From: Streptomyces sp. CBMA152
Lineage (GTDB): Bacteria; Actinomycetota; Actinomycetes; Streptomycetales; Streptomycetaceae
DNA: 64,000 nt
NCBI RefSeq assembly: GCF_014596475.1
Contig: NZ_MECJ01000024.1
Location: 186,001-250,000 of the forward strand
Reading direction: 5' to 3'
Shown here: in pieces, positions 51,228 through 59,637 of the stretch
Layout: each line of letters opens with the position of its first letter
Position numbering within the stretch: the first letter of the stretch is position 1
Made by a program: the position numbers and the translations under genes
The notes under the pieces: generated by a model
What the model saw: the letters and a program-made list of their open reading frames with translations, nothing else
Told to the model about the DNA's origin: nothing
The model's database searches: none

Positions 51228-53143
51228 CAAGTTCCGCCGAGCGCAACGGCACCTCCCGCCGGGCCATCAACGCCAAGAAGCGGCAGAGCCGCCGGCCGAG
51301 CCGCCAGGGCGCGGTGGCCGGGGCCACGCCGAAGCCGGACCGCCTGAAAGACGAGGAGGCCGGTTTCCCCACTCTCCTCAAGCGCGCCTGGGAGCGCGCC
51401 ACCGAAGCCCCGGACCTGCGGAGCGCGGTGGACACCCTGCTCACGCTGGACGGTCATGTCCCCGCCGAGGTCCAGCTGCGCGCCCTGCGCACCGCCGACG
51501 AGGCCGCGCTCAAGGTGCTCTGCGGCATCTCGTGGCGCGAGGAGAACCTGCCGACGCCGATACGCGACGTCAAGGAGCGCCCGGCGTTCCTCGGCGAGCT
51601 GGGCCTGACCACGACCGGCCGCATCGTCGTCCGCGTCCCTTCCCAGGGGCCGCTGGAGGACGAGGAGAAGCTGGTCGAGGGCGTCATGAGCGTGCCGTGG
51701 TCGGCGCAGGACCTGCTCGACTACGAGTCCGAGGTCGACCGGGCCGCCGCCCGCTTCGCCGACCAGGTCGTCGACTGCCGCCAGTGGCTGGCGGCGCTCG
51801 GCACCCAGGCCCGTGACGAACTCCTGGAGATGGTGCGGGAGTCCGCGCTGCGGACCGCCCCCTTCGTACTGCACCAGGAGGGGAAGCTCTACACCAACTT
51901 CCGCGAGACCAACAACGTCATCGGCAAGACGCTGTGGGCGGGCCACCCGAACGAGACGTTCAGCCGTCTCATGGGCGTCTCCATGGAGCAGTGGTCCGAC
52001 CACGACGCGGTGATGGTCGTCTGCCTCACGCTGCTGGTGCGCTCCGCGGGCGCCGGGCGCATCGAGGAGGCCAACGGCACCCAGCTGACGCTGGATCACA
52101 TCGCGTACATGCTGGAGCGCACGCGCGGCAACTACAACGCGGTCCCCGGCGGCGAGCCGGTCCCGGCCGCTCCCACGCACCGCGTCGAGGCGCTGAACGC
52201 CCTCGCCATGGCGCTGCGCGAGCGCCGCATCGGCCATGTCATCCCCAACGCCCAGCTCTACCGCGAGATCCACGGCGCGCTGATGCACAAGATCGAGCGC
52301 CTGGCCGGTCCGTACGGGGAGAAGTCGCAGCAGCGCGAGGCGGAGCTCGCCGCCCTGCTCAGCGACCGCCTCCCGGTCACCGGCGCCACCTTCGCCGAGC
52401 TCCGCGCGAGCCTGGCCGCGTCCCCCTCCTGGCTCGCCCGGCCGTACGGCGAGTTCGGCACCGGACTTGAGGCGCTGGTGTACGAGACGGTGGCCGGGGC
52501 GACGCAGGTCTTCGAGGCCGACTTCGCCATGAGCCGTGGCATGCGTTCGATCCCCGAACTGATGCGCGCACTGCGGGAGCAGAGCTGGGCCGAGATCACC
52601 AAGTGGGACATCACCGACTTCTTCTGCTGCGTGGTGCCCGCCCCGGCGGCCAAGCGCTACTTCGAGGACTCGGTGCCCCAACTCGCCGACACCGCCTGGG
52701 CGATGTCGTCCCGTATGCAGTACAACTCCTGGCACTTCATCGCCGGCAACCTGCCCAAGGTGGCCGCCGTGGTGGAGCGCGACCACTTCATCCCGCCGAC
52801 CATTCCCGATGTCGCCTTCTACTCCGACCAGCACCACCACGGCCATGTGGCGGCCAAGGTGCGCTTCAGCATCCGCAGCCCGCAGGCGGTCGAGGTCCTG
52901 GACCGCACGTTCAACGGGTTCATGGACCTGCGGCTGCTGCGCTGCGAGGGCACGCCGTTCGACGAGAGCGACCTGCTCGCCGCGCACCGCACCTCCGGGT
53001 TCATCGCCGGCGCCATGAGCGCGGCAGCGGCCCTGGTGGCCCAGGGCGAGGACATCGAGGTCACCGCCTTCGACTCCGAGTGGCACCTCAAGTCGGTCCA
53101 GGCCGCGGCGGCGCGCGCCAAGCAGCCGCTGCAGGTGTCGTGA
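51224..53143 (+). CDS. Conserved protein of hydrazine cassettes, function unknown (KinJ/FzmP-like)
   Basis: A 639-aa cytoplasmic protein that I cannot place in a characterised enzyme family. The first 45 residues are basic (INAKKRQSRRPSRQG). The rest is mainly helical, with no membrane segment, P-loop or Rossmann loop. Possible metal or cofactor ligands are the His-rich SDQHHHGHVAAKV (about 540-552), Cys pair DFFCCVVPAP (about 465-474), and conserved-looking MQYNSWHFIAGN. It is translationally coupled to the ferredoxin upstream and followed by the amidase. Its place equals that of the uncharacterised large protein in kinamycin and fosfazinomycin gene sets. It is the best candidate for joining nitrite-derived nitrogen to aspartate as hydrazinosuccinate, but this is inference. 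Confidence 0.8.
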   Translation: MTSSAERNGTSRRAINAKKRQSRRPSRQGAVAGATPKPDRLKDEEAGFPTLLKRAWERATEAPDLRSAVDTLLTLDGHVPAEVQLRALRTADEAALKVLCGISWREENLPTPIRDVKERPAFLGELGLTTTGRIVVRVPSQGPLEDEEKLVEGVMSVPWSAQDLLDYESEVDRAAARFADQVVDCRQWLAALGTQARDELLEMVRESALRTAPFVLHQEGKLYTNFRETNNVIGKTLWAGHPNETFSRLMGVSMEQWSDHDAVMVVCLTLLVRSAGAGRIEEANGTQLTLDHIAYMLERTRGNYNAVPGGEPVPAAPTHRVEALNALAMALRERRIGHVIPNAQLYREIHGALMHKIERLAGPYGEKSQQREAELAALLSDRLPVTGATFAELRASLAASPSWLARPYGEFGTGLEALVYETVAGATQVFEADFAMSRGMRSIPELMRALREQSWAEITKWDITDFFCCVVPAPAAKRYFEDSVPQLADTAWAMSSRMQYNSWHFIAGNLPKVAAVVERDHFIPPTIPDVAFYSDQHHHGHVAAKVRFSIRSPQAVEVLDRTFNGFMDLRLLRCEGTPFDESDLLAAHRTSGFIAGAMSAAAALVAQGEDIEVTAFDSEWHLKSVQAAAARAKQPLQVS

Positions 53144-53177
53144 CCGGCGGCCCGCCCTGTCCTGACGAGGAGCTCCG

Positions 53178-54563
53178 TTGACCTCAGCGTCCATCGGCGA
53201 GATACGCGACCTGTTCGCCCGGGGAGAGCTGTCCGCCGCCGACCATGTGCAGTCGGTCCTCACCGCGATCCAGAAGACCGACATCGAGCTCGGCGCCTTC
53301 GTCTCGGTCGCGGGCGACGAGGCCGTACGGGAGGCCGAACTGGCCGACGCCCGGATCCGCGAGGAGGGCCCGGCCGCTTTCGAGCGCCGGCCCCTGCTCG
53401 GGATCACGGTCTCGGTGAAGGACCTCATCCAGACCGGGGACCTGCCCACTGCCCGTGGGTCCCTGCTGGAGAACCGGCGGCCCCGGGCCGACGCGCCCTC
53501 GGTCGCGCGGCTGCGGGCCGCCGGCGCCATCGTCATCGGCAAGACCACGACGTCGGAGTACGGGTGGAGCGCCTCCACGGTGAGCCGGGTGGCGCCGCCC
53601 ACCCGCAACCCGTGGGACCTGGAGCGCTCCGCCGGCGGGTCCAGCGGCGGCGCCGCGGCCGCGGTCGCGGCGGGGCTCGGCTCGGGGGCGCTCGGCACCG
53701 ACGGCGCGGGCTCGATCCGTATCCCGTCGGCGTTCTGCGGTGTCGTCGGCTACAAGCCGTCGTTCGCCAAGGTGCCCTATGTGCCCGCGTGCGCCGACCG
53801 GCTCTCCCACCAGGGGCCGATCGCGCGGACCGTGCCGGACGTCGTCGAGCTCGCCTCGGTGATCACCGGCGGGCATCCCCAGGACCCGGACTCGCTGCTC
53901 GGGGTGCATGAACTCCCGCGCCAGCGGCGCCGGTTGCGGATCGGCTGGATCGAGTTCCCGGGCACGTCCCCGGAGGTCCGCAGGGTCAGCGAGCAGGGGC
54001 TCGACGCCCTCGCCTCGCAGGGGCACCGCGTGGAGCGCATCGAGGTGCCGTTCCGCGACCCGTATCCCGCGCTCGTCGACATCCTCGCCGCGAGCGACGC
54101 GGCCGGTACCTCGCCCGCCGACGAGGAGTGGTGCGACCCGGGCCGCCTCGCCATCGTGCGGCACGGGCGCACGCTCAGCGCGGCCACCGTGATGCGGGCC
54201 GAGGAGGTGCGCCTCGCGCTGCGCACCACCCTGCACCAGATCTTCGACCGGTACGACCTGCTCGCGATGGCCACCGTGCCCATCGAGCCGATCGATCCCC
54301 ACATGATCGGCCCGGAGTGGGCGAGCCGTCCGGAGGACCTGCTCTGGCTGGCGTGGACACCCGCCGCGTATCCCTTCAATATGACTGGCCAGCCGGCCGT
54401 TTCCCTCCCGGCCGGACTCACCCGCGCCGGTCTCCCGGTGGGGCTCCAACTCGTGGGCCCCTTCGGCGCGGACGATCTGGTCCTGTCCGCCGCACGCCGT
54501 CTGGAGGCGGACCTCGGGCCGCTGCCGGCCGCACCGGACCGAGTAACCGAAAGGATCCTGTAA
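53178..54563 (+). CDS. Amidase signature family hydrolase (KinK/FzmO-like)
   Basis: A 461-aa amidase from TTG 53178 (GAGGAGCT upstream). The Ser-cisSer-Lys triad is visible: Lys in TVSVKDLIQT, cis-Ser in AGGSSGGAAAAVAAG, nucleophile Ser in TDGAGSIRIPSAF. In the kinamycin and fosfazinomycin pathways an amidase hydrolyses acetylhydrazine to hydrazine and acetate, and order and neighbours here match. It lies 34 nt after the large unknown protein gene and 3 nt before the ligase gene. A generic amidase role is the alternative. Confidence 0.9.
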   Translation: MTSASIGEIRDLFARGELSAADHVQSVLTAIQKTDIELGAFVSVAGDEAVREAELADARIREEGPAAFERRPLLGITVSVKDLIQTGDLPTARGSLLENRRPRADAPSVARLRAAGAIVIGKTTTSEYGWSASTVSRVAPPTRNPWDLERSAGGSSGGAAAAVAAGLGSGALGTDGAGSIRIPSAFCGVVGYKPSFAKVPYVPACADRLSHQGPIARTVPDVVELASVITGGHPQDPDSLLGVHELPRQRRRLRIGWIEFPGTSPEVRRVSEQGLDALASQGHRVERIEVPFRDPYPALVDILAASDAAGTSPADEEWCDPGRLAIVRHGRTLSAATVMRAEEVRLALRTTLHQIFDRYDLLAMATVPIEPIDPHMIGPEWASRPEDLLWLAWTPAAYPFNMTGQPAVSLPAGLTRAGLPVGLQLVGPFGADDLVLSAARRLEADLGPLPAAPDRVTERIL

Positions 54564-54566
54564 CCC

Positions 54567-56069
54567 ATGTACTCCCGGTCGTGGTCCAGCCCCTTCTCCG
54601 AGGCGGGCGGCACAGGACGTCCCGCGTTCGTCACCGAGTTCGGCCTGTGGACCGACGAACAGGCCGCTGCGGCCGAGCAGATCGAGGCGTCGCTCGACGA
54701 GATCGACCTCGTCCGCCTCGCCTTCGCCGACCCGCACGGCCTGGCCCGCTCCAAGACCCTGACCGTCGACGCGTTCCGCTCGGTGCTGCGCAACGGCATG
54801 GACTTCAGCTCGGGCCCGTTCATCTTCGACACCGGCCACGCGGCCGCGCTGGACTTCCTGGCCGACCCGGGCGTCGGCGTCGACGAGATCGCGGGCGCGG
54901 GCAGCTTCGTCCTGGTCCCGGACCCGCTGACGTTCCAGGTGCTCCCCCACGAGGGGCCGCGCACCGCGTGGGTGCTCGGCGACGAGTATCTGCGCGACGG
55001 CTCCCCGCACCCGCTCTCCGCGCGGAACGTGCTGCGCCAGGTCGTCGCCCGGTACGCGGCCCGCGACCTCACGCCGGTGCTCGGCCTGGAGGTCGAGTGG
55101 TACCTGACCCGCAGGCTCGCGGGTCCGCCCGGGAACGCGGGCAACGGCTTCGGTCTCCAGGGCGCGGCCCCCCGGGTCGAGGCGATGAACTCGGGCTACC
55201 AGTTCAACCTGGATGCCAACTACGACTCGGTGGCCCACTTCACCAGCCCGCTGGCGATGAAGCTGCTCGAACTCGGCCTGCCGCTGCGCTCGATCGAGCA
55301 CGAGTCGGGCCCGGGCCAGATCGAGACGACCTTCAACCCGATGCACGCGCTGGACACCGCCGACGCGATGCTGCTGTTCCGCACCGTGGTCAAGCAGACC
55401 GCCGCGCGCCAGGGCTACCACGCCTCCTTCATGGCGCTGCCCCGCGTCGACAGCTTCGACCCGTGCGGCTGGCATCTGCACCAGTCGGTGATGGACGCCA
55501 AGTCCGGCCGCAACCTCTTCGCGGCCGAGGGCGGCGGCATCTCGGACCGGGGCGTCGCGTACATCGAGGGGCTGCTCTCCCGCGCCCGCGACCTGTGTCT
55601 GCTCTCGGTCCCGACGGTCAACGGCTACCGCCGGATGGGCGCGGACTTCTCGCTCTCGCCGACCCGGCTCGGCTGGAGCTACGAGGACCGCAGCGCGATG
55701 ATCCGCGTGGTCGGCGGCGGCGCCGGCACCCACATCGAGAACCGGGTGGGCGAGCCCACCGCCAACCCGTACCTCAACATCGCCGCCCAGCTCTCCGCCG
55801 GGTTCGACGGCATGGCCGCCGAGGTCGGCGCGAGCCCGCGTGCAGGCGGCGAGGAGTCGTACGAGACGCTGCCGCAGGACCTCGGCGAGGCTCTTGAGGC
55901 CTTCCGGGCCGGGCAGGCCGCCGAGCTGCTCGGCAAGCCGCTGGCCGCCACGATGGCCAAGCTGAAGGAGAGCGAGCTCGCCCGCTTCGAGGCCTGGCGC
56001 GCGATCGAGCAGCCCGCCGACGGCCAGGTCACCGAGTGGGAGCAGCGCGAATACTTCGAGGCCTTCTGA
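54567..56069 (+). CDS. Glutamine synthetase-like ligase (KinL/FzmN-like)
   Basis: A 500-aa glutamine-synthetase-fold ligase. ATP/metal residues are in VLGLEVEWYL (ExE), HESGPGQIETTF and GWHLHQSVMD; TANPYLNIAAQ completes the fold. The N-terminal NGMDFSSG resembles the ammonia-site loop of true GS. It is too diverged from GlnA, and too clearly in a biosynthetic operon, to be the housekeeping enzyme. Homologues in kinamycin and fosfazinomycin biosynthesis were shown to join hydrazine to the gamma-carboxyl of glutamate, making the carrier glutamylhydrazine. The same reaction is predicted here. Confidence 0.9.
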   Translation: MYSRSWSSPFSEAGGTGRPAFVTEFGLWTDEQAAAAEQIEASLDEIDLVRLAFADPHGLARSKTLTVDAFRSVLRNGMDFSSGPFIFDTGHAAALDFLADPGVGVDEIAGAGSFVLVPDPLTFQVLPHEGPRTAWVLGDEYLRDGSPHPLSARNVLRQVVARYAARDLTPVLGLEVEWYLTRRLAGPPGNAGNGFGLQGAAPRVEAMNSGYQFNLDANYDSVAHFTSPLAMKLLELGLPLRSIEHESGPGQIETTFNPMHALDTADAMLLFRTVVKQTAARQGYHASFMALPRVDSFDPCGWHLHQSVMDAKSGRNLFAAEGGGISDRGVAYIEGLLSRARDLCLLSVPTVNGYRRMGADFSLSPTRLGWSYEDRSAMIRVVGGGAGTHIENRVGEPTANPYLNIAAQLSAGFDGMAAEVGASPRAGGEESYETLPQDLGEALEAFRAGQAAELLGKPLAATMAKLKESELARFEAWRAIEQPADGQVTEWEQREYFEAF

Positions 56070-56160
56070 TGACGGCCCGTCCCCTCCCGACGGCCCGCGC
56101 ACCGCTGACGGTCCGTCCGATCCACTTGTCGACAAGCTCACCCTGGGGGTGCTGGCCCAA

Positions 56161-57447
56161 ATGATTCCCCGCTATACCCTGCCCGCGATGGCGGACATCT
56201 TCTCGGACCAGGCGCGGTACGCGACCTGGGTCCGGGTGGAGATCCTGGCTTCCGAGGCGCAGGCGCGCCTGGGACGGGTGCCCGAGGACGCGGTCGAGGA
56301 CATGCGGCGGGCCAAGGTCCCGACGCCCGAGCGGGTGCAGGAGATCGAGCGCGAGCGCGACCACGAAGTGCTCTCGTTCCTCGCCGCCTACTGCGAGGAC
56401 ATCCCGGACGAGTCGGCCCGCTGGGTCCACCTCGGCATGACCAGCTACGACCTGGTCGACACCTCGCTCGGCTACAACCTGGCCCGCGCCACCGACCTGG
56501 TGATCGCGGCCGGGGTGGAGCTGCGCAAGGTGCTGGTCGAGCGAGCGCTTGAGCACTGGGAGACGGTCATCGTCGGCCGCACCCACGGCGTCCACGCCGA
56601 GCCGACGTCCTTCGGCCACAAGCTGGCGCAGTTCGCGTTCGCGGTGGACCGCTCGATCACCCGGCTGCGCGCGGCGCGCAAGGCCGTGGCGGTGGGCACG
56701 ATCTCCGGCTCGGTCGGCACGTACGCGCTGATCGACCCCTCCGTCGAGGCGTACGTCTGCGAGGAGTTGGACCTCGGGGTCGAGCCGGCCCCGAGCCAGG
56801 TCGTCGCCCGCGACCGGCACGCCCAGCTCATCCAGGCCGTCGCCGTCCTCGGCGCGAGCGTCGAGCAGATCGCCCTGGAGCTGCGGCTGCTCCAGCGCAC
56901 CGAGGTCCGCGAGGTGGAGGAGCAGCGCACGTCCGCGTACCAGGGCTCCAGCGCCATGCCCCACAAGCGCAACCCGACCACCAGCGAGCGCCTGACGGGT
57001 CTGGCCCGGCTGCTGCGCGGTTACGCGACCACGGCGCTGGAGAACGTGGCGCTGTGGCACGAGCGCGATCTGGCCCACCAGTCGGTGGAGCGGGTGATCC
57101 TGCCGGACGCGCTGTCGGTGGGGCACTTCCAGGCCACGATGGCGGCCGACCTGGTCCGCAACCTCAAGGTCTTCCCGGAGCGGATGCGGGCGGGTATCGA
57201 CCAGACCGACGGTCTTGTGTTCAGCTCGGCCGTACTCGCCGATCTGCTGGCGGACGGGGTGGAGCGGGAGAAGGCCTACCGGGCCGTCCAGGCCGCCGCG
57301 AACCGCACCATCACGACCGGCGAGCACTTCGGGGACACGCTGCGGCAGGAGGGCATGGACATCGGCCAGCTCCGCCCGGAGCGTTTCCTCGTCAACCACG
57401 GTGTGATTCTCAAGCGATTGGAGCAGCTTCGTGACCTGGACGACTGA
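56161..57447 (+). CDS. Adenylosuccinate lyase-like enzyme (KinM/FzmQ-like)
   Basis: A 428-aa fumarase/aspartase-superfamily lyase from ATG 56161. This gives MIPRYTLPAM, the PurB N-terminus; GTG 56149 is an in-frame alternative. Signature GSSAMPHKRNP and the catalytic regions MTSYDLVDT and GRTHGVHAEPTSFG are intact. In the hydrazine pathways the homologue cleaves N-acetylhydrazinosuccinate to fumarate and acetylhydrazine. No purine genes adjoin it, so de novo purine synthesis is unlikely. Its last 17 nt overlap the acetyltransferase gene, the next step's enzyme. Confidence 0.9.
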   Translation: MIPRYTLPAMADIFSDQARYATWVRVEILASEAQARLGRVPEDAVEDMRRAKVPTPERVQEIERERDHEVLSFLAAYCEDIPDESARWVHLGMTSYDLVDTSLGYNLARATDLVIAAGVELRKVLVERALEHWETVIVGRTHGVHAEPTSFGHKLAQFAFAVDRSITRLRAARKAVAVGTISGSVGTYALIDPSVEAYVCEELDLGVEPAPSQVVARDRHAQLIQAVAVLGASVEQIALELRLLQRTEVREVEEQRTSAYQGSSAMPHKRNPTTSERLTGLARLLRGYATTALENVALWHERDLAHQSVERVILPDALSVGHFQATMAADLVRNLKVFPERMRAGIDQTDGLVFSSAVLADLLADGVEREKAYRAVQAAANRTITTGEHFGDTLRQEGMDIGQLRPERFLVNHGVILKRLEQLRDLDD

Positions 57448-57835
57448 GCGGGTCGAGGGCGCCGACCTGGACCTGGACGAGGTCCTCGACGTCTACCGCA
57501 CCTCGGGCCTGGGCGAGCGCCGTCCCATCGAGGACGTGGAGCGGTTCGCCGCCATGGTGCGAGGCGCCAACCTCGTACTCGTGGCGCGTGACGCCCAGGG
57601 CAGGCTCATCGGCATCGCCCGCAGCATCTCCGACTTCTCCTACGCGACGTACCTCTCGGACATCGCGGTGAGCGGCGACTACCAGCGCTCCGGCATCGGC
57701 CGCGCGCTGATCGACGCGACGCAGAAGGAGGCCCCGCAGGCGAAGATCATTCTCCTGTCGGCGCCGGCGGCGGTGGAGTACTACCCGCACATCGGCTTCA
57801 CCCAGCACAACTCCGCCTGGGTCCTCAACCCGTAG
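57431..57835 (+). CDS. GNAT N-acetyltransferase (KinN/FzmR-like)
   Basis: A 134-aa acetyltransferase from GTG 57431 (GGAG 7 nt upstream, inside the lyase gene). The acetyl-CoA motif is SDIAVSGDYQRSGIGRALID (Q/RxxGxG/A as QRSGIG). It ends VEYYPHIGFTQHNS. In the kinamycin and fosfazinomycin systems the matching enzyme acetylates hydrazinosuccinate ahead of the lyase. It is the last gene of the six-gene cassette, closed by a strong terminator. Confidence 0.9.
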   Translation: MTWTTERVEGADLDLDEVLDVYRTSGLGERRPIEDVERFAAMVRGANLVLVARDAQGRLIGIARSISDFSYATYLSDIAVSGDYQRSGIGRALIDATQKEAPQAKIILLSAPAAVEYYPHIGFTQHNSAWVLNP

Positions 57836-57855
57836 GCACACGGCGGCAGTACGGC

Positions 57856-57902
57856 AAAGGCCCCCGCGGTCCGGCTTCTCGGCCGGTCGCGGGGGCCTTT
57901 TT
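57856..57902 (+). terminator. Rho-independent terminator of the hydrazine cassette
   Basis: AAAGGCCCCCGCG (57856-57868) pairs with CGCGGGGGCCTTT (57888-57900), with inner CCGG pairing, followed by a T-run. It lies 20 nt past the acetyltransferase stop. Confidence 0.92.
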
Positions 57903-57980
57903 CTGCGCACAAGGGGCCTGGCAAGGTGTGCAGGATGCCATGTTGCACGGAATTGATATTTTCGGGAGTTACTGCTAATA

Positions 57981-58026
57981 CGGGCGGGGCCCCGGGGGAG
58001 GAATAATACCCCCGGGGCCCCGCCCG
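57981..58026. terminator. 18-bp all-GC hairpin
   Basis: CGGGCGGGGCCCCGGGGG (57981-57998) is exactly complementary to 58009-58026, with a 10-nt AT-rich loop. It stands between the cassette and the convergent response regulator and probably blocks read-through from the regulator gene. There is no T-run on either strand. Confidence 0.75.
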
Positions 58027-58143
58027 AAAACCCGTCTCACACTCGGCAATCATTACCGGCTGCGGCACCAGAGAATTCTTCGGATATAAGACGGTTGTTC
58101 AACTTGTTTTTCTGTTTCCCTCACCGGGCGGAAAGGCAGGAAT

Positions 58144-58944
58144 TCACCCGTTGCCCAGCTTGAAACCGACTCCGCGCACGGTAATGATCCAGCCGCTGTC
58201 GCCGAGTTTTCCACGAAGGCTGCTGACATGGGTGTCGACAGTACGGCGGGACCAGGAGTCCCCCCAGACCTGCTGGAGCAGGCGCTTTCGCGGAATGACC
58301 GTGTCCGGGTGGGACGCGAGCAGGCAGAGCAGATCGAATTCCTTGCGGGTCAGCCCGACCTCACGGCCGTCCAGGCTCACCTCGCGGGAGCTCACGTCAA
58401 TGCGCAACCGCCCGTGCAAGATCTCTCTGGCAACAGGCGGTTGGAACCTAGCGCGACGCATGACGGCTTCGATCCGTGCCATTAACTCCCGGAAGCCATA
58501 GGGCTTGACCACATAGTCGTCTGCGCCGGCCTGTAGGCCGAGCACACAGTCGAGCTCGGAGCCCCGGGCGGTGACGATGATCACAGGGATGCCGCTCACG
58601 GAGCGGATGGCCCGGCACACCTCCAGCCCGTCCAGGTCCGGGAGTTCGAGGTCGAGGAGGACAAGGTCCACGTCCTCGTACGCCTGCAGCGCGGTGCTGC
58701 CGCTCTTTACGCCGATGGCCTCGTGGCCGTGCCTGCGCAGCCTGCACACCAGGGACTCCGCGCCGTCGACGTCGCTGTCGACCACGAGGATCCGCCGGCC
58801 CCGCGAGAGGCCGGCCACCCTGCGCACCGCTTCCGACACGCCCTCTTCGATCAGGTGTGGTCCACCGGGACCACGCTGGACAGGTATATGAGGCTCCAGC
58901 ACTGCCTCTGACGAACTCTGAGTCATGCCTCCCCCGCGAGTCAT
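58144..58944 (-). CDS. JadR1-like atypical OmpR-family response regulator
   Basis: A 266-aa regulator from ATG 58944 (ATG 58926 is equally close to a G-rich ribosome site). After a ~50-residue N-terminal extension the receiver opens RILVVDSDVDGAES: the acidic pair is Asp56-Ser57 instead of Asp-Asp. Phosphoacceptor-position Asp98 (LLDLELPDLDG) and Lys in YVVKPYG remain. The winged helix ends the protein (EVGLTRKEFDLLCLL, RRTVDTHVSSLRGKL). JadR1, AlpV and LanI, pathway activators of angucyclines that bind end products instead of being phosphorylated, have this layout. A TTA codon (58483-58485) predicts bldA control. No kinase adjoins it. Confidence 0.9.
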   Translation of the reverse strand: MTRGGGMTQSSSEAVLEPHIPVQRGPGGPHLIEEGVSEAVRRVAGLSRGRRILVVDSDVDGAESLVCRLRRHGHEAIGVKSGSTALQAYEDVDLVLLDLELPDLDGLEVCRAIRSVSGIPVIIVTARGSELDCVLGLQAGADDYVVKPYGFRELMARIEAVMRRARFQPPVAREILHGRLRIDVSSREVSLDGREVGLTRKEFDLLCLLASHPDTVIPRKRLLQQVWGDSWSRRTVDTHVSSLRGKLGDSGWIITVRGVGFKLGNG

Positions 58945-58974
58945 GTCCCTCCCCCATCTGAGTGAGTCCAATAC

Positions 58975-59029
58975 GAGATCCGATCCAGATCTCACCGACG
59001 AACCTACAGACCGCTGCTACGGAATTCAA
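58975..59029 (-). promoter_or_regulatory. Promoter and candidate operator of the JadR1-like regulator
   Basis: On the minus strand TTGAAT (59029-59024) and TAGGTT (59006-59001) are spaced by 17 nt, matching the Streptomyces vegetative consensus TTGACR-N17-TAGRRT well. About 10-25 nt further on, GAGATC and GATCTC face each other across 7 nt (58975-58993), placed to block transcription if bound. Autoregulation is common in JadR1-type genes. Confidence 0.6.
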
Positions 59030-59637
59030 AGAGGTTCGAGCAAATAACAAATAAACTGTGTCGGTTATTGAGCGGGATCGGACAGGCTGCCTGCTCGTTT
59101 CCATACGTGATCACGGCCGGAAGCCCTCGTCAACCAGTCCTCGCCATGCGGAAGCGGAAGACCGGTACTGCTGTCGATTCAACCAAGCGTAACTCGCCGC
59201 GACTCGCATAAACCGGCCATCTTGGCGGAGCTCTGATGTTGGCAGAGTCATGACATGACGTTCGCCACATCGGCCTGCCCGTATACAGAATTCCGGCAGG
59301 TCTGTTGACAGCAAGTTAAATAACGGGTGTCCAAGTGGCGCCATGATGGCCGTTGGCTGAATTTCGTCTGCCTGCGCCTCAGTCGGGCGCTGCCGGAGCG
59401 CCCCAGCGCTCCCAGTGATCGGGCAGTAGCTTGCAGTACGGCAACACCTGCATGACGAAGACCCCCATTCACCGCACAGAATGGTCGTCCGGCCGAGCGT
59501 GTGTCAAGTAAAGTCCGGGCACCCTGAACAGGGGCGCACCCCGGGCGGTGCCGCCCTGGTGGGGCGGCCCGCACGGGGTGCGCGCGTGGTATGCGAGGGA
59601 GGGAAAGCGCTTCAGTCGCCTGGTAATTGACGAATCG
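59030..59637. other. Non-coding stretch upstream of the JadR1-like regulator
   Basis: About 600 nt with no convincing gene. CCTGCC faces GGCAGG around 59274-59301. At 59534-59583 GCGCACCCCG pairs with CGGGGTGCGC around inner hairpins, a likely terminator of the carboxylase operon. TGACGAATCGTCA (59628-59640) overlaps the epsilon-subunit stop. Confidence 0.45.

Noticed and set aside
53184..56141. A 985-codon open frame on the minus strand opposite the amidase and ligase genes
   Set aside because: High GC keeps antisense frames open. Codon position bias, motifs and ribosome sites all support the plus-strand genes, and the antisense product is low-complexity Arg/Gly/Ala.
56069..56160. ATG at 56069 (TGATG overlap with the ligase stop) as the lyase start
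   Set aside because: It is in a different frame from the lyase. The lyase frame has its first ATG at 56161, where the PurB-like N-terminus begins.
54567..57447. Glutamine synthetase and adenylosuccinate lyase as housekeeping nitrogen and purine enzymes
   Set aside because: They lie in one operon with a ferredoxin, amidase and acetyltransferase, with no nitrogen or purine genes near, exactly as in hydrazine cassettes.
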